Below are positions 16,483-23,746 of a stretch of 64,000 bases of DNA, piece after piece. The notes below the pieces were generated by a model. It was not told the origin of the DNA. It ran no database searches and worked only from the letters and a program-made list of their open reading frames with translations. The first letter of the stretch is position 1. Each line of letters begins with the position of its first letter. The position numbers were made by a program, and so were the translations under genes. This DNA is from Qipengyuania atrilutea. GTDB taxonomy: Bacteria; Pseudomonadota; Alphaproteobacteria; Sphingomonadales; Sphingomonadaceae. Location: assembly GCF_013370205.1 (NCBI RefSeq), contig NZ_JABWGV010000001.1, positions 868,001 to 932,000 of the forward strand, written 5' to 3'.

Positions 16483-18015
16483 TCACAGCGGAATATTATC
16501 ATGCTTCTTCCACGGGTTTTCGAGCTGCTTTGTCCGCAGCTTGCGTAACCCAAGCGCAATTCGCCGCCGCGTCGAGTGCGGGTAGATGACCTCGTCGATA
16601 TAGCCGCGCGAGGCCGCCACGAAGGGGTTGGCGAAGCGATCCTCGTATTCCTTCGTTTTCTCGGCGATCTTCTCGGGATCGTCGCGGTCCTGCCGGAAGA
16701 TGATCTCAACCGCGCCCTTCGCGCCCATCACCGCGATCTCTGCCGTCGGCCAGGCGTAATTGAGGTCGCCGCGCAGGTGCTTGGACGCCATCACGTCGTA
16801 TGCCCCGCCATAGGCCTTACGAGTGATGACGGTGATCTTGGGCACGGTCGCCTCGGCATAGGCGAACAGCAGCTTAGCGCCGTGCTTGATAATACCGCCC
16901 AATTCCTGGCTCGTACCGGGAAGGAAGCCGGGCACATCGACGAAAGTCAGGATCGGAATTTCGAACGCATCGCAGAAGCGCACGAAGCGCGCGGCCTTCT
17001 TCGCCGAATTGATGTCGAGCACGCCGGCAAGCACCATCGGCTGGTTCGCGACCACGCCCACCGTCCGTCCCTCGACCCGGCCGAAACCGCAGAGAATGTT
17101 CGCGGCGTGAGCGGGCTGCACTTCGAAGAAGTCGCCCTCGTCCAGCACTTTGCAAATGACCTCATGCATGTCGTAGGGCTGGTTCGCATTGTCGGGTATC
17201 AGCGTGTCGAGCGAATGCTCTTCGCGGTCCCACGGATCGCTGGTCGGGCGCTCTGGCACCTGCTCACGGTTCGATAGCGGCAGGAAGTCGAAGAAATTGC
17301 GCGTCTGAAGCAAGGTCTCGATGTCGTTCTCGAACGCCAGATCGGCAACGCTGGTCTTGGTCGTATGGACCACCGCGCCGCCTAGTTCCTCCTGCGTGAC
17401 CTCCTCGTTCGTAACCGTCTTCACGACTTCCGGGCCGGTCACGAACATGTAGGAGCTGTCCTTCACCATAAAGATGAAGTCGGTCATGGCCGGGGAGTAG
17501 ACCGCGCCGCCCGCGCACGGCCCCATGATCAGGCTGATTTGTGGGATGACGCCCGATGCGAGCACGTTGCGTTGGAAGACCTCGGCGTATCCGCCGAGGC
17601 TGGCGACGCCCTCCTGAATGCGCGCGCCGCCGCTATCGTTAAGGCCGATAACCGGGGCGCCGACCTTCATAGCCATGTCCATGACCTTGCAGATCTTTTC
17701 CGCATGGCGTTTCGACAGGCTCCCGCCGAATACGGTGAAATCCTGGCTGAACACGAAGACGAGGCGGCCGTTTATCGTGCCGCTTCCGGTCACCACGCCG
17801 TCGCCCGGAATGACCTGATCCTCCATGCCGAAATCGTGGCTGTCGTGCTCGACATAGGTGTCGAGTTCCTCGAAGCTTTCGTCGTCGAGCAGGATTTCGA
17901 GCCGTTCGCGGGCAGTCAGCTTGCCCTTCGCATGCTGCGCGTCGATCCGCTTCTGGCCGCCGCCCATCTTGGCAGCTTCGCGGCGACGTTCCATCTCGGC
18001 GATGTTGGCGGACAT
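16483..18015 (-). CDS. pccB: Propionyl-/acyl-CoA carboxylase carboxyltransferase (beta) subunit
   Basis: A 510-aa carboxyltransferase with the two crotonase-like halves of the PccB/MmdA family. Oxyanion-hole sequences are [16 protein letters not shown] in the N-half and [16 protein letters not shown] in the C-half. The length and the [10 protein letters not shown] segment fit PccB, which carboxylates propionyl-CoA to methylmalonyl-CoA. The biotinylated alpha subunit is not in this window. Downstream on the same strand is methylmalonyl-CoA epimerase, consistent with a propionyl-CoA pathway; the mutase is also absent here. Confidence 0.94.
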   Translation of the reverse strand: MSANIAEMERRREAAKMGGGQKRIDAQHAKGKLTARERLEILLDDESFEELDTYVEHDSHDFGMEDQVIPGDGVVTGSGTINGRLVFVFSQDFTVFGGSLSKRHAEKICKVMDMAMKVGAPVIGLNDSGGARIQEGVASLGGYAEVFQRNVLASGVIPQISLIMGPCAGGAVYSPAMTDFIFMVKDSSYMFVTGPEVVKTVTNEEVTQEELGGAVVHTTKTSVADLAFENDIETLLQTRNFFDFLPLSNREQVPERPTSDPWDREEHSLDTLIPDNANQPYDMHEVICKVLDEGDFFEVQPAHAANILCGFGRVEGRTVGVVANQPMVLAGVLDINSAKKAARFVRFCDAFEIPILTFVDVPGFLPGTSQELGGIIKHGAKLLFAYAEATVPKITVITRKAYGGAYDVMASKHLRGDLNYAWPTAEIAVMGAKGAVEIIFRQDRDDPEKIAEKTKEYEDRFANPFVAASRGYIDEVIYPHSTRRRIALGLRKLRTKQLENPWKKHDNIPL

Positions 18016-18082
18016 ACTCTCTCCGTTTGTCTTCAGTTACCGGCGGTTAGGCAGAGGGAGCGGCAAAGGTCAATGTTGCGCG

Positions 18083-18820
18083 CTAGCTGCGTAGGGCGGA
18101 AATGAGGAATTCGACATTGCCTTCCGGTCCCGTGATCGGGCTGGGAACGATGCCTTGCACGGCGAAGTCTTTGCGTTCCACCCAGTCGCGCACTTCGTCA
18201 CATACACGTTGATGCAGCGCCGGGTCGCTGACGACGCCTTTCTTGCCGACCTCGTGACGTTCCACTTCGAATTGCGGCTTTATGAGCGCGATCAGCCGGC
18301 ATTGTCTCTGCGCGAGCGACAGCGGGACCTCGAGTACCTTCTTAAGCGATATGAAACTTGCATCGCACACCACCCAGCCAACGGGTCGGTCGATGAGGTC
18401 CGGAGTAAGAATGCGCGCGCTCGTCTGCTCAAGCACCGTAACCCGCTCGTCCTGCCGCAGCTTCCATGCGAGTTGGTTGGTGCCCGAATCCACCGCGAAC
18501 AGATGCGCAGCACCGCCTTGCAGCAGAACGTCGGCGAATCCGCCGGTCGAACTGCCGATGTCCATGGCCGTCACCCCCGCCGGATCGAGGCTGAAATGCT
18601 CAAGCGCATGCGCCAGCTTGATGCCGCCTCGGCTGACCCAGGGATGGTCGCGCCCGCGAACGTCAAGCGGCGCGTCAGCGGCAATCTGTTGGCCGGGTTT
18701 GGCGAGTTTCTGCTCACCTGAAAACACGAGCCCCGCCATGACGAGCGCCTGTGCCCGGGTGCGGCTTTCGACAAGTCCGCGGTCCACAAGCATCTGGTCG
18801 AGGCGCATCTTCTTGGTCAT
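18083..18820 (-). CDS. tlyA: TlyA-family 16S/23S rRNA (cytidine-2'-O)-methyltransferase
   Basis: A 245-aa protein with an N-terminal S4 RNA-binding domain (about 1-65, MRLDQMLVDRGLVESRTRA) and a C-terminal SAM-dependent RrmJ-like methyltransferase domain with motif I AMDIGSSTGGFADVLL and motif IV VCDASFISL. Family members 2'-O-methylate cytidines in ribosomal RNA. The ATG at 18820 (or M at 18808) is taken rather than a far upstream GTG. Leftward; 67 bp before the carboxylase gene. Confidence 0.93.
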   Translation of the reverse strand: MTKKMRLDQMLVDRGLVESRTRAQALVMAGLVFSGEQKLAKPGQQIAADAPLDVRGRDHPWVSRGGIKLAHALEHFSLDPAGVTAMDIGSSTGGFADVLLQGGAAHLFAVDSGTNQLAWKLRQDERVTVLEQTSARILTPDLIDRPVGWVVCDASFISLKKVLEVPLSLAQRQCRLIALIKPQFEVERHEVGKKGVVSDPALHQRVCDEVRDWVERKDFAVQGIVPSPITGPEGNVEFLISALRS

Positions 18821-18854
18821 GGACCCGAAAGCCGTTAGCGGGCATTGAGAGGCC

Positions 18855-19388
18855 ATGAAACCGATATATCTACATCTTACCGGTGCGCTCGCGCTGAGTT
18901 TCACGCTTGCAGCCTGTATTCCTTCGGCTCCCGAACCCGCTCCGGTTCCGACCCCTACTCCCACTCCGGCGCCTGCTCCGCCGCCGCCCCCGACAGTTGT
19001 TCAGCCCGTCTACGACAACTGGATGGACGCTCCGCAGACACCGGGCGACTGGACTTATCGTAGCGAGAGCGGCAGTTCGCTCGCTTCTTTCGACCCAGCA
19101 AATGTTACGTTGCGCTGCGACCGGACGAACGGACAGATTTCGCTGATGCGCTCGGTCGAGAATGGCAGTTCTACCGCGATGACCATTCGGACTGAAACGG
19201 CCGATCGCACGTTGCAGGCCCAGCAGATGCGGGGACCGCAGATCGTCGCCACCTTGCAGGCGCGCGATCCCCTGCTTGATGCGATGGCTCTTAGCAAGGG
19301 AAGGTTCGCGATCGAAACACCGGGCGAGACCACGCTCTACCTACCGGCTTGGGCCGAGGTTACGCGCGTGATCGAGGATTGCCGCTGA
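18855..19388 (+). CDS. Proline-rich lipoprotein of unknown function
   Basis: A 177-aa predicted lipoprotein: signal peptide with lipobox LAAC (C21), then a Pro/Ala/Thr tract (about 24-46, alternating PTP and PAP) that resembles an envelope spacer, then a compact domain of about 125 residues rich in beta strands with two cysteines, C86 (LRCDR) and C176 near the end (EDCR), likely a disulfide. Family not identified. Divergent from tlyA with 34 bp between starts. Confidence 0.8.
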   Translation: MKPIYLHLTGALALSFTLAACIPSAPEPAPVPTPTPTPAPAPPPPPTVVQPVYDNWMDAPQTPGDWTYRSESGSSLASFDPANVTLRCDRTNGQISLMRSVENGSSTAMTIRTETADRTLQAQQMRGPQIVATLQARDPLLDAMALSKGRFAIETPGETTLYLPAWAEVTRVIEDCR

Positions 19389-19551
19389 GTGCTTCGCGCC
19401 AAGCGCTTCCGCGGGCCGTCAATTGTGACGTGGAAAAACTGAAATACAAGTCTTGCGAATATGCGCGCAGCGAACCAGATTACATATCAAGATCAGCGGC
19501 GAACGCGGTCTTGGGTCTCCCGGTGAACGGCAGGCTCTGGCTAAATAGCGC

Positions 19552-19566
19552 GAAAGGAGGTGATCC
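19552..19566 (+). promoter_or_regulatory. Extended Shine-Dalgarno sequence
   Basis: GAAAGGAGGTGATCC, fully complementary to the anti-Shine-Dalgarno tail of 16S rRNA (ending GGAUCACCUCCUUUC). Ordinary sites in this window match 4-7 nt; this one matches 15. Confidence 0.85.
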
Positions 19567-19567
19567 G

Positions 19568-19627
19568 ATGTCTCATGGTTCAGCAAGGGGGTCGGTAAAG
19601 TTCCGGACGGAGCACTATTGCGGATAA
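19568..19627 (+). CDS. 19-aa short ORF with 15-nt Shine-Dalgarno sequence
   Basis: MSHGSARGSVKFRTEHYCG, starting at ATG 19568. Positions 19552-19566 (GAAAGGAGGTGATCC) are complementary to 15 consecutive nucleotides of the usual bacterial 16S rRNA 3' end, with the core AGGAGG seven bases before the ATG. The peptide has one valine and no isoleucine or leucine, so it is not a classical branched-chain attenuator leader. A hairpin follows 52 bp downstream and ilvE 158 bp downstream. Function unknown; may be a translated peptide or a ribosome-binding RNA element. Confidence 0.6.
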   Translation: MSHGSARGSVKFRTEHYCG

Positions 19628-19678
19628 CGACGCAGTAGAGGTTTCCGTCGGCGGCACTTCCGGCCGCTGACCATGTTT

Positions 19679-19711
19679 AGGGCGGCGTCTCGCATATGCG
19701 AGGGCCGCCCT
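19679..19711 (+). terminator. Strong hairpin, probable terminator or attenuator upstream of ilvE
   Basis: Outer stem AGGGCGGC (19679-19686) with GCCGCCCT (19704-19711) around the perfect palindrome CTCGCATATGCGAG. Followed by TCTCATTTG, which is T-rich but not a clean T-run, so termination efficiency is uncertain. It separates the short ORF from ilvE. Confidence 0.65.
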
Positions 19712-19785
19712 TCTCATTTGTATTGCGAAAAGCACCATTTCGAGCGCGCTTGCGGAAGATTGGGAGACATACTAACCGGTCGCTC

Positions 19786-20868
19786 ATGGATTTCGAGCAC
19801 CTCCCCCACCCGGCCCCGGTCCCCGGCGAAAGCCGTCAGCAGGCGATCGCCGACCCCGGTTTTGGCACGCTTTTCACCGACCATATGGTCGTGATCGATT
19901 ACGATGCGGACAAAGGCGGGTGGCACAAAGCGACGCTCGGTCCGCGCGAGCCGATCAGCCTCGACCCGGCAGCGGCGGTGCTCCATTACGCGCAGGAAAT
20001 CTTCGAGGGGATGAAAGCGTACAAGCATGCGGACGGCAGCCTCGCGCTGTTCCGTCCCGAGCAGAACGCGAGGCGCTTCAACGCTTCGGCAAAGCGTATG
20101 GCAATGCCGGAAATGCCTGAAGAACTGTTCCTCGATTCCATCCGGCAGCTTGTTTCGAAAGACAGAGACTGGGCGCCGACCGTCGAGGGCGGCGCGCTCT
20201 ACCTGAGGCCTTTCATGTTCGCGAGCGAGGCCTTTCTCGGCGTGCGCCCCGCGCGCCAGTACAAATACATCCTGATAGCCTCACCGGTCGGCAATTACTT
20301 CAAATCCGGTAGCAAGTCCGTGAAAATCTGGATCAGTAGCGATTACGTGCGCGCCGCACCGGGAGGTACGGGTGCTGCCAAGACGGGCGGCAATTACGCT
20401 GCCAGCCTCGTTCCGCAAGCCGAAGGGATTGAGAATGGCTGCGACCAAGTGGTTTTCCTCGACGCGGTCGAAAAGAAATGGGTCGAGGAATTGGGCGGCA
20501 TGAACCTGTTCTTCGTCATGGATAATGGGCGCGTGGTGACACCGCCGCTGACCGGTACGATCCTTCCGGGAATTACCCGCGACAGCCTGATCGAACTGCT
20601 GCGCGGAGAAGGTCTGACGGTATCCGAAGAACTCTACAGCATCGACCAATGGCAGTCGGACGCCGACAGCGGAAAGCTGCTGGAAACGCTCGCTTGCGGG
20701 ACCGCAGCAGTAGTCACGCCGGTGGGCGAGGTCACTGGGAAGGACCGCAGCTTCACCATCGGCTCGGGCGGTCCGGGGCAGATCGCAACGAAGATGCGCG
20801 AGCGCCTCACCGGCATTCAGCTTGGCACAGTCGAAGACAAGTACGGGTGGGTGATGAAGGTCGGTTAA
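19786..20868 (+). CDS. ilvE: Branched-chain amino acid aminotransferase
   Basis: A 360-aa fold-type IV PLP enzyme that catalyses the last step of valine, leucine and isoleucine synthesis and the first of their breakdown, using glutamate/2-oxoglutarate. The Schiff-base lysine is K199 in GTGAAKTGGNYAASL; the phosphate-binding ETLACGTAAVVTPVG is near the C-terminus. Length and the EIFEGMKAYK segment fit the longer eukaryote-like BCAT subclass. ATG at 19786 precedes the conserved start; an in-frame start at 19696 lies inside the upstream hairpin. Ends overlapping the convergent oxidoreductase gene by 4 bp. Confidence 0.95.
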   Translation: MDFEHLPHPAPVPGESRQQAIADPGFGTLFTDHMVVIDYDADKGGWHKATLGPREPISLDPAAAVLHYAQEIFEGMKAYKHADGSLALFRPEQNARRFNASAKRMAMPEMPEELFLDSIRQLVSKDRDWAPTVEGGALYLRPFMFASEAFLGVRPARQYKYILIASPVGNYFKSGSKSVKIWISSDYVRAAPGGTGAAKTGGNYAASLVPQAEGIENGCDQVVFLDAVEKKWVEELGGMNLFFVMDNGRVVTPPLTGTILPGITRDSLIELLRGEGLTVSEELYSIDQWQSDADSGKLLETLACGTAAVVTPVGEVTGKDRSFTIGSGGPGQIATKMRERLTGIQLGTVEDKYGWVMKVG

Positions 20869-21947
20869 ATCCGGCTTGCCTGCATGGCGAGGCGCGCGAG
20901 CATTGGGGCGAATGCAGCTGCACGCACCAGCAACCCGCCTCGCCGCCGGTGTTCTCCAATCTGCCAGATCAGCCTGGCTGCCCTGACCGGTCGCTGCGCG
21001 CGCTCGCGCAAGGCTTTCTGAAACTCGGCAGCACCGCCGCTACCGTGCGCGACCCAGCAGCGCGCCGCCATCTCACCGCTTTGCATCGCGATACCCATCC
21101 CTTCGCCCGCCAGCGAGGGAATGACGGCGCCTTGATCGCCCAGGCGATACAGTCCGGGTTCGGTTTTCGCGGCGATCCAACCGTAAGGGACCGCGCCAAT
21201 CGTATCGACCTTTTCGCAGCCCGATGCGAAGGAAAGCCTGTTGGCGAAAGCCTCATTTTCCGATCCGAGCATTTGCAAAAGCTCCCAAGGGCTTCCCCCA
21301 GCTTCGGCGAGCAGGCTTTTGCGAACCGCGAGGCAGATATTCGCGCTACCGCCTTCCTGCATGACGATGCCGGCATAGCCCCTGTCGAACAGGTGCAATT
21401 CGATCCTGCCTTCGAGCAGGCGCCTAAGTTCTGAGGACGGTGCGATCCGGATGCGCAAGCCGAGCGCCGGATCCTCCGCGATACGCGGGCGTGACAATCC
21501 CCGTACGTCGTGCTTGCCCGTCGCAAGGAAGATAGCGTCTGTCCGGTAGTCGTGCCGCTCGCCCTGAACCGTTCCAACGGCGATACTACGCACGGTATCG
21601 ACCGCGAACCGCGCGCCGAGTACCGCTGCCCGTTCGCGCATCGCCGTATCGAGCGCGCGCCGGGACAAGCCGAACGCGGTTTCCGGTAAAGGGGCGGTCG
21701 CGCTCCGGTCTCCTGCAAACAATGCGAGCCTATGCACGGGATGAGCACCGATGCGCGCCAAGTCGATGCCCGCATCACGAAGCCGCTTCGCGCTACGCCA
21801 ACTGAGAAAGCCGCCGCATAGCGCGTCTCCGGCCTCCGCCTGCCGATCGATGACAGTGGCGCGCACGCCTGCTCTGCCGAGCGTAATTGCCGCCATGTTA
21901 CCCGCCGGTCCGGCACCAACGATTAGCGGCGTTTGACCGCCGCTCAC
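20865..21947 (-). CDS. FAD-dependent oxidoreductase of the type III PKS operon
   Basis: A 360-aa flavoprotein of the geranylgeranyl-reductase/aromatic hydroxylase superfamily. Dinucleotide-binding motif VGAGPAGNMAAITLGRAG near residues 9-26 and the second FAD motif GLYRLGDQGAVIPSLAGEGMGIA are clear. The GTG at 21947 overlaps the methyltransferase stop codon (GTGA). Position as third gene after a type III polyketide synthase and a methyltransferase suggests hydroxylation or reduction of the polyketide product. The substrate is inferred from context only. Confidence 0.85.
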   Translation of the reverse strand: MSGGQTPLIVGAGPAGNMAAITLGRAGVRATVIDRQAEAGDALCGGFLSWRSAKRLRDAGIDLARIGAHPVHRLALFAGDRSATAPLPETAFGLSRRALDTAMRERAAVLGARFAVDTVRSIAVGTVQGERHDYRTDAIFLATGKHDVRGLSRPRIAEDPALGLRIRIAPSSELRRLLEGRIELHLFDRGYAGIVMQEGGSANICLAVRKSLLAEAGGSPWELLQMLGSENEAFANRLSFASGCEKVDTIGAVPYGWIAAKTEPGLYRLGDQGAVIPSLAGEGMGIAMQSGEMAARCWVAHGSGGAAEFQKALRERAQRPVRAARLIWQIGEHRRRGGLLVRAAAFAPMLARLAMQASRI

Positions 21948-22630
21948 CGGATTTTCTCGACGCACAAGCGGAATGGAAACGCGCGGAAGACCCGCGCCCC
22001 GTGAACACCCGCCTCCGTTAGAAGCGGCGGCCACTCGCCAGCACGGTAAGAGCGCGCGATCGAGAGCTTTCCGTCATGCTTAACGATCGGGTGTGCCCCC
22101 ATAACAGCTGCGAGGAGGGGGTAGCCGGTATAGGCAACGCCGTGCCGATGCAGGTCGTTGACGAACCATCCGGCGCTCGCTTCCTGGTCCATGAATTGGA
22201 GGAAGGTGACTAGCTGCTTGCGGGTCATGTGATGTGCGACGAGGCTCGAGACAACGCAATCGAACCGGTGTCCGGCGAGTTCGGCATAGTCGCCGGTCCT
22301 ATATGTGATTGGAAGCAAAGCGGATGTCGCCTTTCGTGCGACCTCGCAGCTCTTTTCGTTCAAATCGACGCCGACGAGGTCCGCGGCGATGCCGCGCACT
22401 GCCGACCATTGCGCGATAGCGCGAAGCATATCACCATTGCCGAAGCCGACATCGAGAAGCCGGAAACTTCGTTTGCCGCCAACCGCACGTTTTAGGAAGG
22501 CGAGCGTAGGACGCGCCGCCATCGTCACTCGGTTCACGCGCGCAAGGTCGGTCAAGACCGCTTCGTAAACCTGTGGATCGAGCGCCGGGTCATCCATCAG
22601 CTCCTCGGCAATGGTGCGGCTCGCGAGCAT
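21944..22630 (-). CDS. SAM-dependent methyltransferase of the type III PKS operon
   Basis: A 228-aa class I methyltransferase with motif I LLDVGFGNGDMLRAIA (about 58-73), an acidic residue ending strand 2 in LVGVDLNEKS, and motif VVSSLVAHHMTRKQL. It starts 3 bp after the polyketide synthase stop and overlaps the oxidoreductase start, so the three are coexpressed. By analogy with phenolic-lipid clusters (srsA-srsB-srsC of Streptomyces) it may O-methylate the resorcinol or pyrone ring; this is inference. Confidence 0.88.
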   Translation of the reverse strand: MLASRTIAEELMDDPALDPQVYEAVLTDLARVNRVTMAARPTLAFLKRAVGGKRSFRLLDVGFGNGDMLRAIAQWSAVRGIAADLVGVDLNEKSCEVARKATSALLPITYRTGDYAELAGHRFDCVVSSLVAHHMTRKQLVTFLQFMDQEASAGWFVNDLHRHGVAYTGYPLLAAVMGAHPIVKHDGKLSIARSYRAGEWPPLLTEAGVHGARVFRAFPFRLCVEKIR

Positions 22631-22633
22631 GAT

Positions 22634-23686
22634 CTAGGCCGCCTCCGTCCAGCCGAAATGCAGCCCTTCCATCGCCAGCCCCGGTCCGAAGGCGATGGCG
22701 ACCCCGCGCTCGGGTTTGCTATGCATCATCCGTTCCAGAACGAACATGAGCGTCGATGACGACATGTTGCCGCAGCTACGCAGGATTTCACGCGAATCGT
22801 CCAATGCGCCGGGTGCAAGGTTTAGACCGTGTTGCACCCCATCGAGGATCGATCGCCCGCCGGCGTGAACGGCCCAACCGTCGATGCTTTCGGCCGGCTC
22901 GCCGCCCGTTATCCGCGCGCGAACTGTCGGATCGGCCAGCGCTGATGCGATTCGTCCTGGCACTTCGCCGGACAGGCGCATGACGAAGCCGTGATCGCTT
23001 ATGTCCCAGGTGATGAGGTCTTCGCTATCGCCCAGCGCGGCGGAGATCCCTTCTCCCAAGGCAAGCCCCTCTCCGCCCGCAGTCACGATCGCCGCTGCCG
23101 CTCCGTCGCCGAATTGCGCGCCGGCAAGCAGCGGCTCCAGATCGACGGTGTCCTGGTGGTGCAACGTGCTGAGTTCGACCGTGATGACGAGGACCCGCGC
23201 GCCCGGCTCGCTACGCACGATGTGCCGCGCCGTGCGGAGCGCAGTTACGGCGGCATAGCAGCCCATGAAGCCAATCAGAACGCGCTCGATGCTCGCCGAA
23301 AGCCCTAGCCTGCGCGCGACGATCTGATCGATCCCCGGAGCTACAAAGCCGGTGCAGCTTGCTACTACCAGATGCGTCACGTCCCCCAGATCGGGAAGGC
23401 CCTCCACCGCTTTCAGAGCGAGTTCCGGCGCTTCCTTCTCGTAAATCTGCATACGCCTTGCCGTGCCCGGCGCATCGGGTCCGCCGTACAGACCCCGCCC
23501 CTCGTTGAGCTTCGCGTCTTCTTCGGACAGCACGGACCAGCGGTGCTCGATACCCGAACGCTGTGCCATACGCGCATACAAACGGGCCTCACGGGTGCCG
23601 AGAAGGCGCGTGAGCGCCCAGCGGCGGTAGTCCTGCTCGAAATCTAGCGCGGGCAGAGCAGTCGAGATTGCATTTATACGGGCCAT
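22634..23686 (-). CDS. Type III polyketide synthase
   Basis: A 350-aa chalcone/stilbene-synthase-fold enzyme. The catalytic triad is visible: C143 in GFMGCYAAV, H274 in WAVHAGGRSILD and N307 in SCGNMSSSTLMF. Such enzymes extend an acyl-CoA starter with malonyl-CoA and cyclise it to alkylresorcinols, alkylpyrones or phloroglucinols. First gene of a tight three-gene operon with a methyltransferase and a flavin oxidoreductase. ATG at 23686. The starter unit cannot be told from sequence; bacterial relatives often use long-chain fatty acyl-CoA. Confidence 0.95.
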   Translation of the reverse strand: MARINAISTALPALDFEQDYRRWALTRLLGTREARLYARMAQRSGIEHRWSVLSEEDAKLNEGRGLYGGPDAPGTARRMQIYEKEAPELALKAVEGLPDLGDVTHLVVASCTGFVAPGIDQIVARRLGLSASIERVLIGFMGCYAAVTALRTARHIVRSEPGARVLVITVELSTLHHQDTVDLEPLLAGAQFGDGAAAAIVTAGGEGLALGEGISAALGDSEDLITWDISDHGFVMRLSGEVPGRIASALADPTVRARITGGEPAESIDGWAVHAGGRSILDGVQHGLNLAPGALDDSREILRSCGNMSSSTLMFVLERMMHSKPERGVAIAFGPGLAMEGLHFGWTEAA

Positions 23687-23746
23687 GATGACTTTCGTGT
23701 TCGCGAGGCAGTCGCGAAACGGCCCGATGGCACGACGGTAGCCTTT

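Larger units (their letters stand above)
19389..19785 (+). other. Intergenic leader of ilvE with short ORF and hairpins
   Basis: About 400 bp between the lipoprotein gene and ilvE. It holds the 19-codon ORF with a very long Shine-Dalgarno sequence, a GC-rich hairpin (GCGGC/GCCGC) at about 19650-19666 and a strong hairpin at 19679-19711. No longer reading frame in the stretch looks coding. The first 160 bp show no convincing structure; a possible -35/-10 pair (TTGCGA at 19453 and TTACAT at about 19480) is only suggestive. Confidence 0.6.

Noticed and set aside
19568-19627. Classical amino-acid attenuator leader for ilvE
   Set aside because: The peptide has no run of Ile, Leu or Val, and the hairpin shows no clear alternative anti-terminator pairing by eye.
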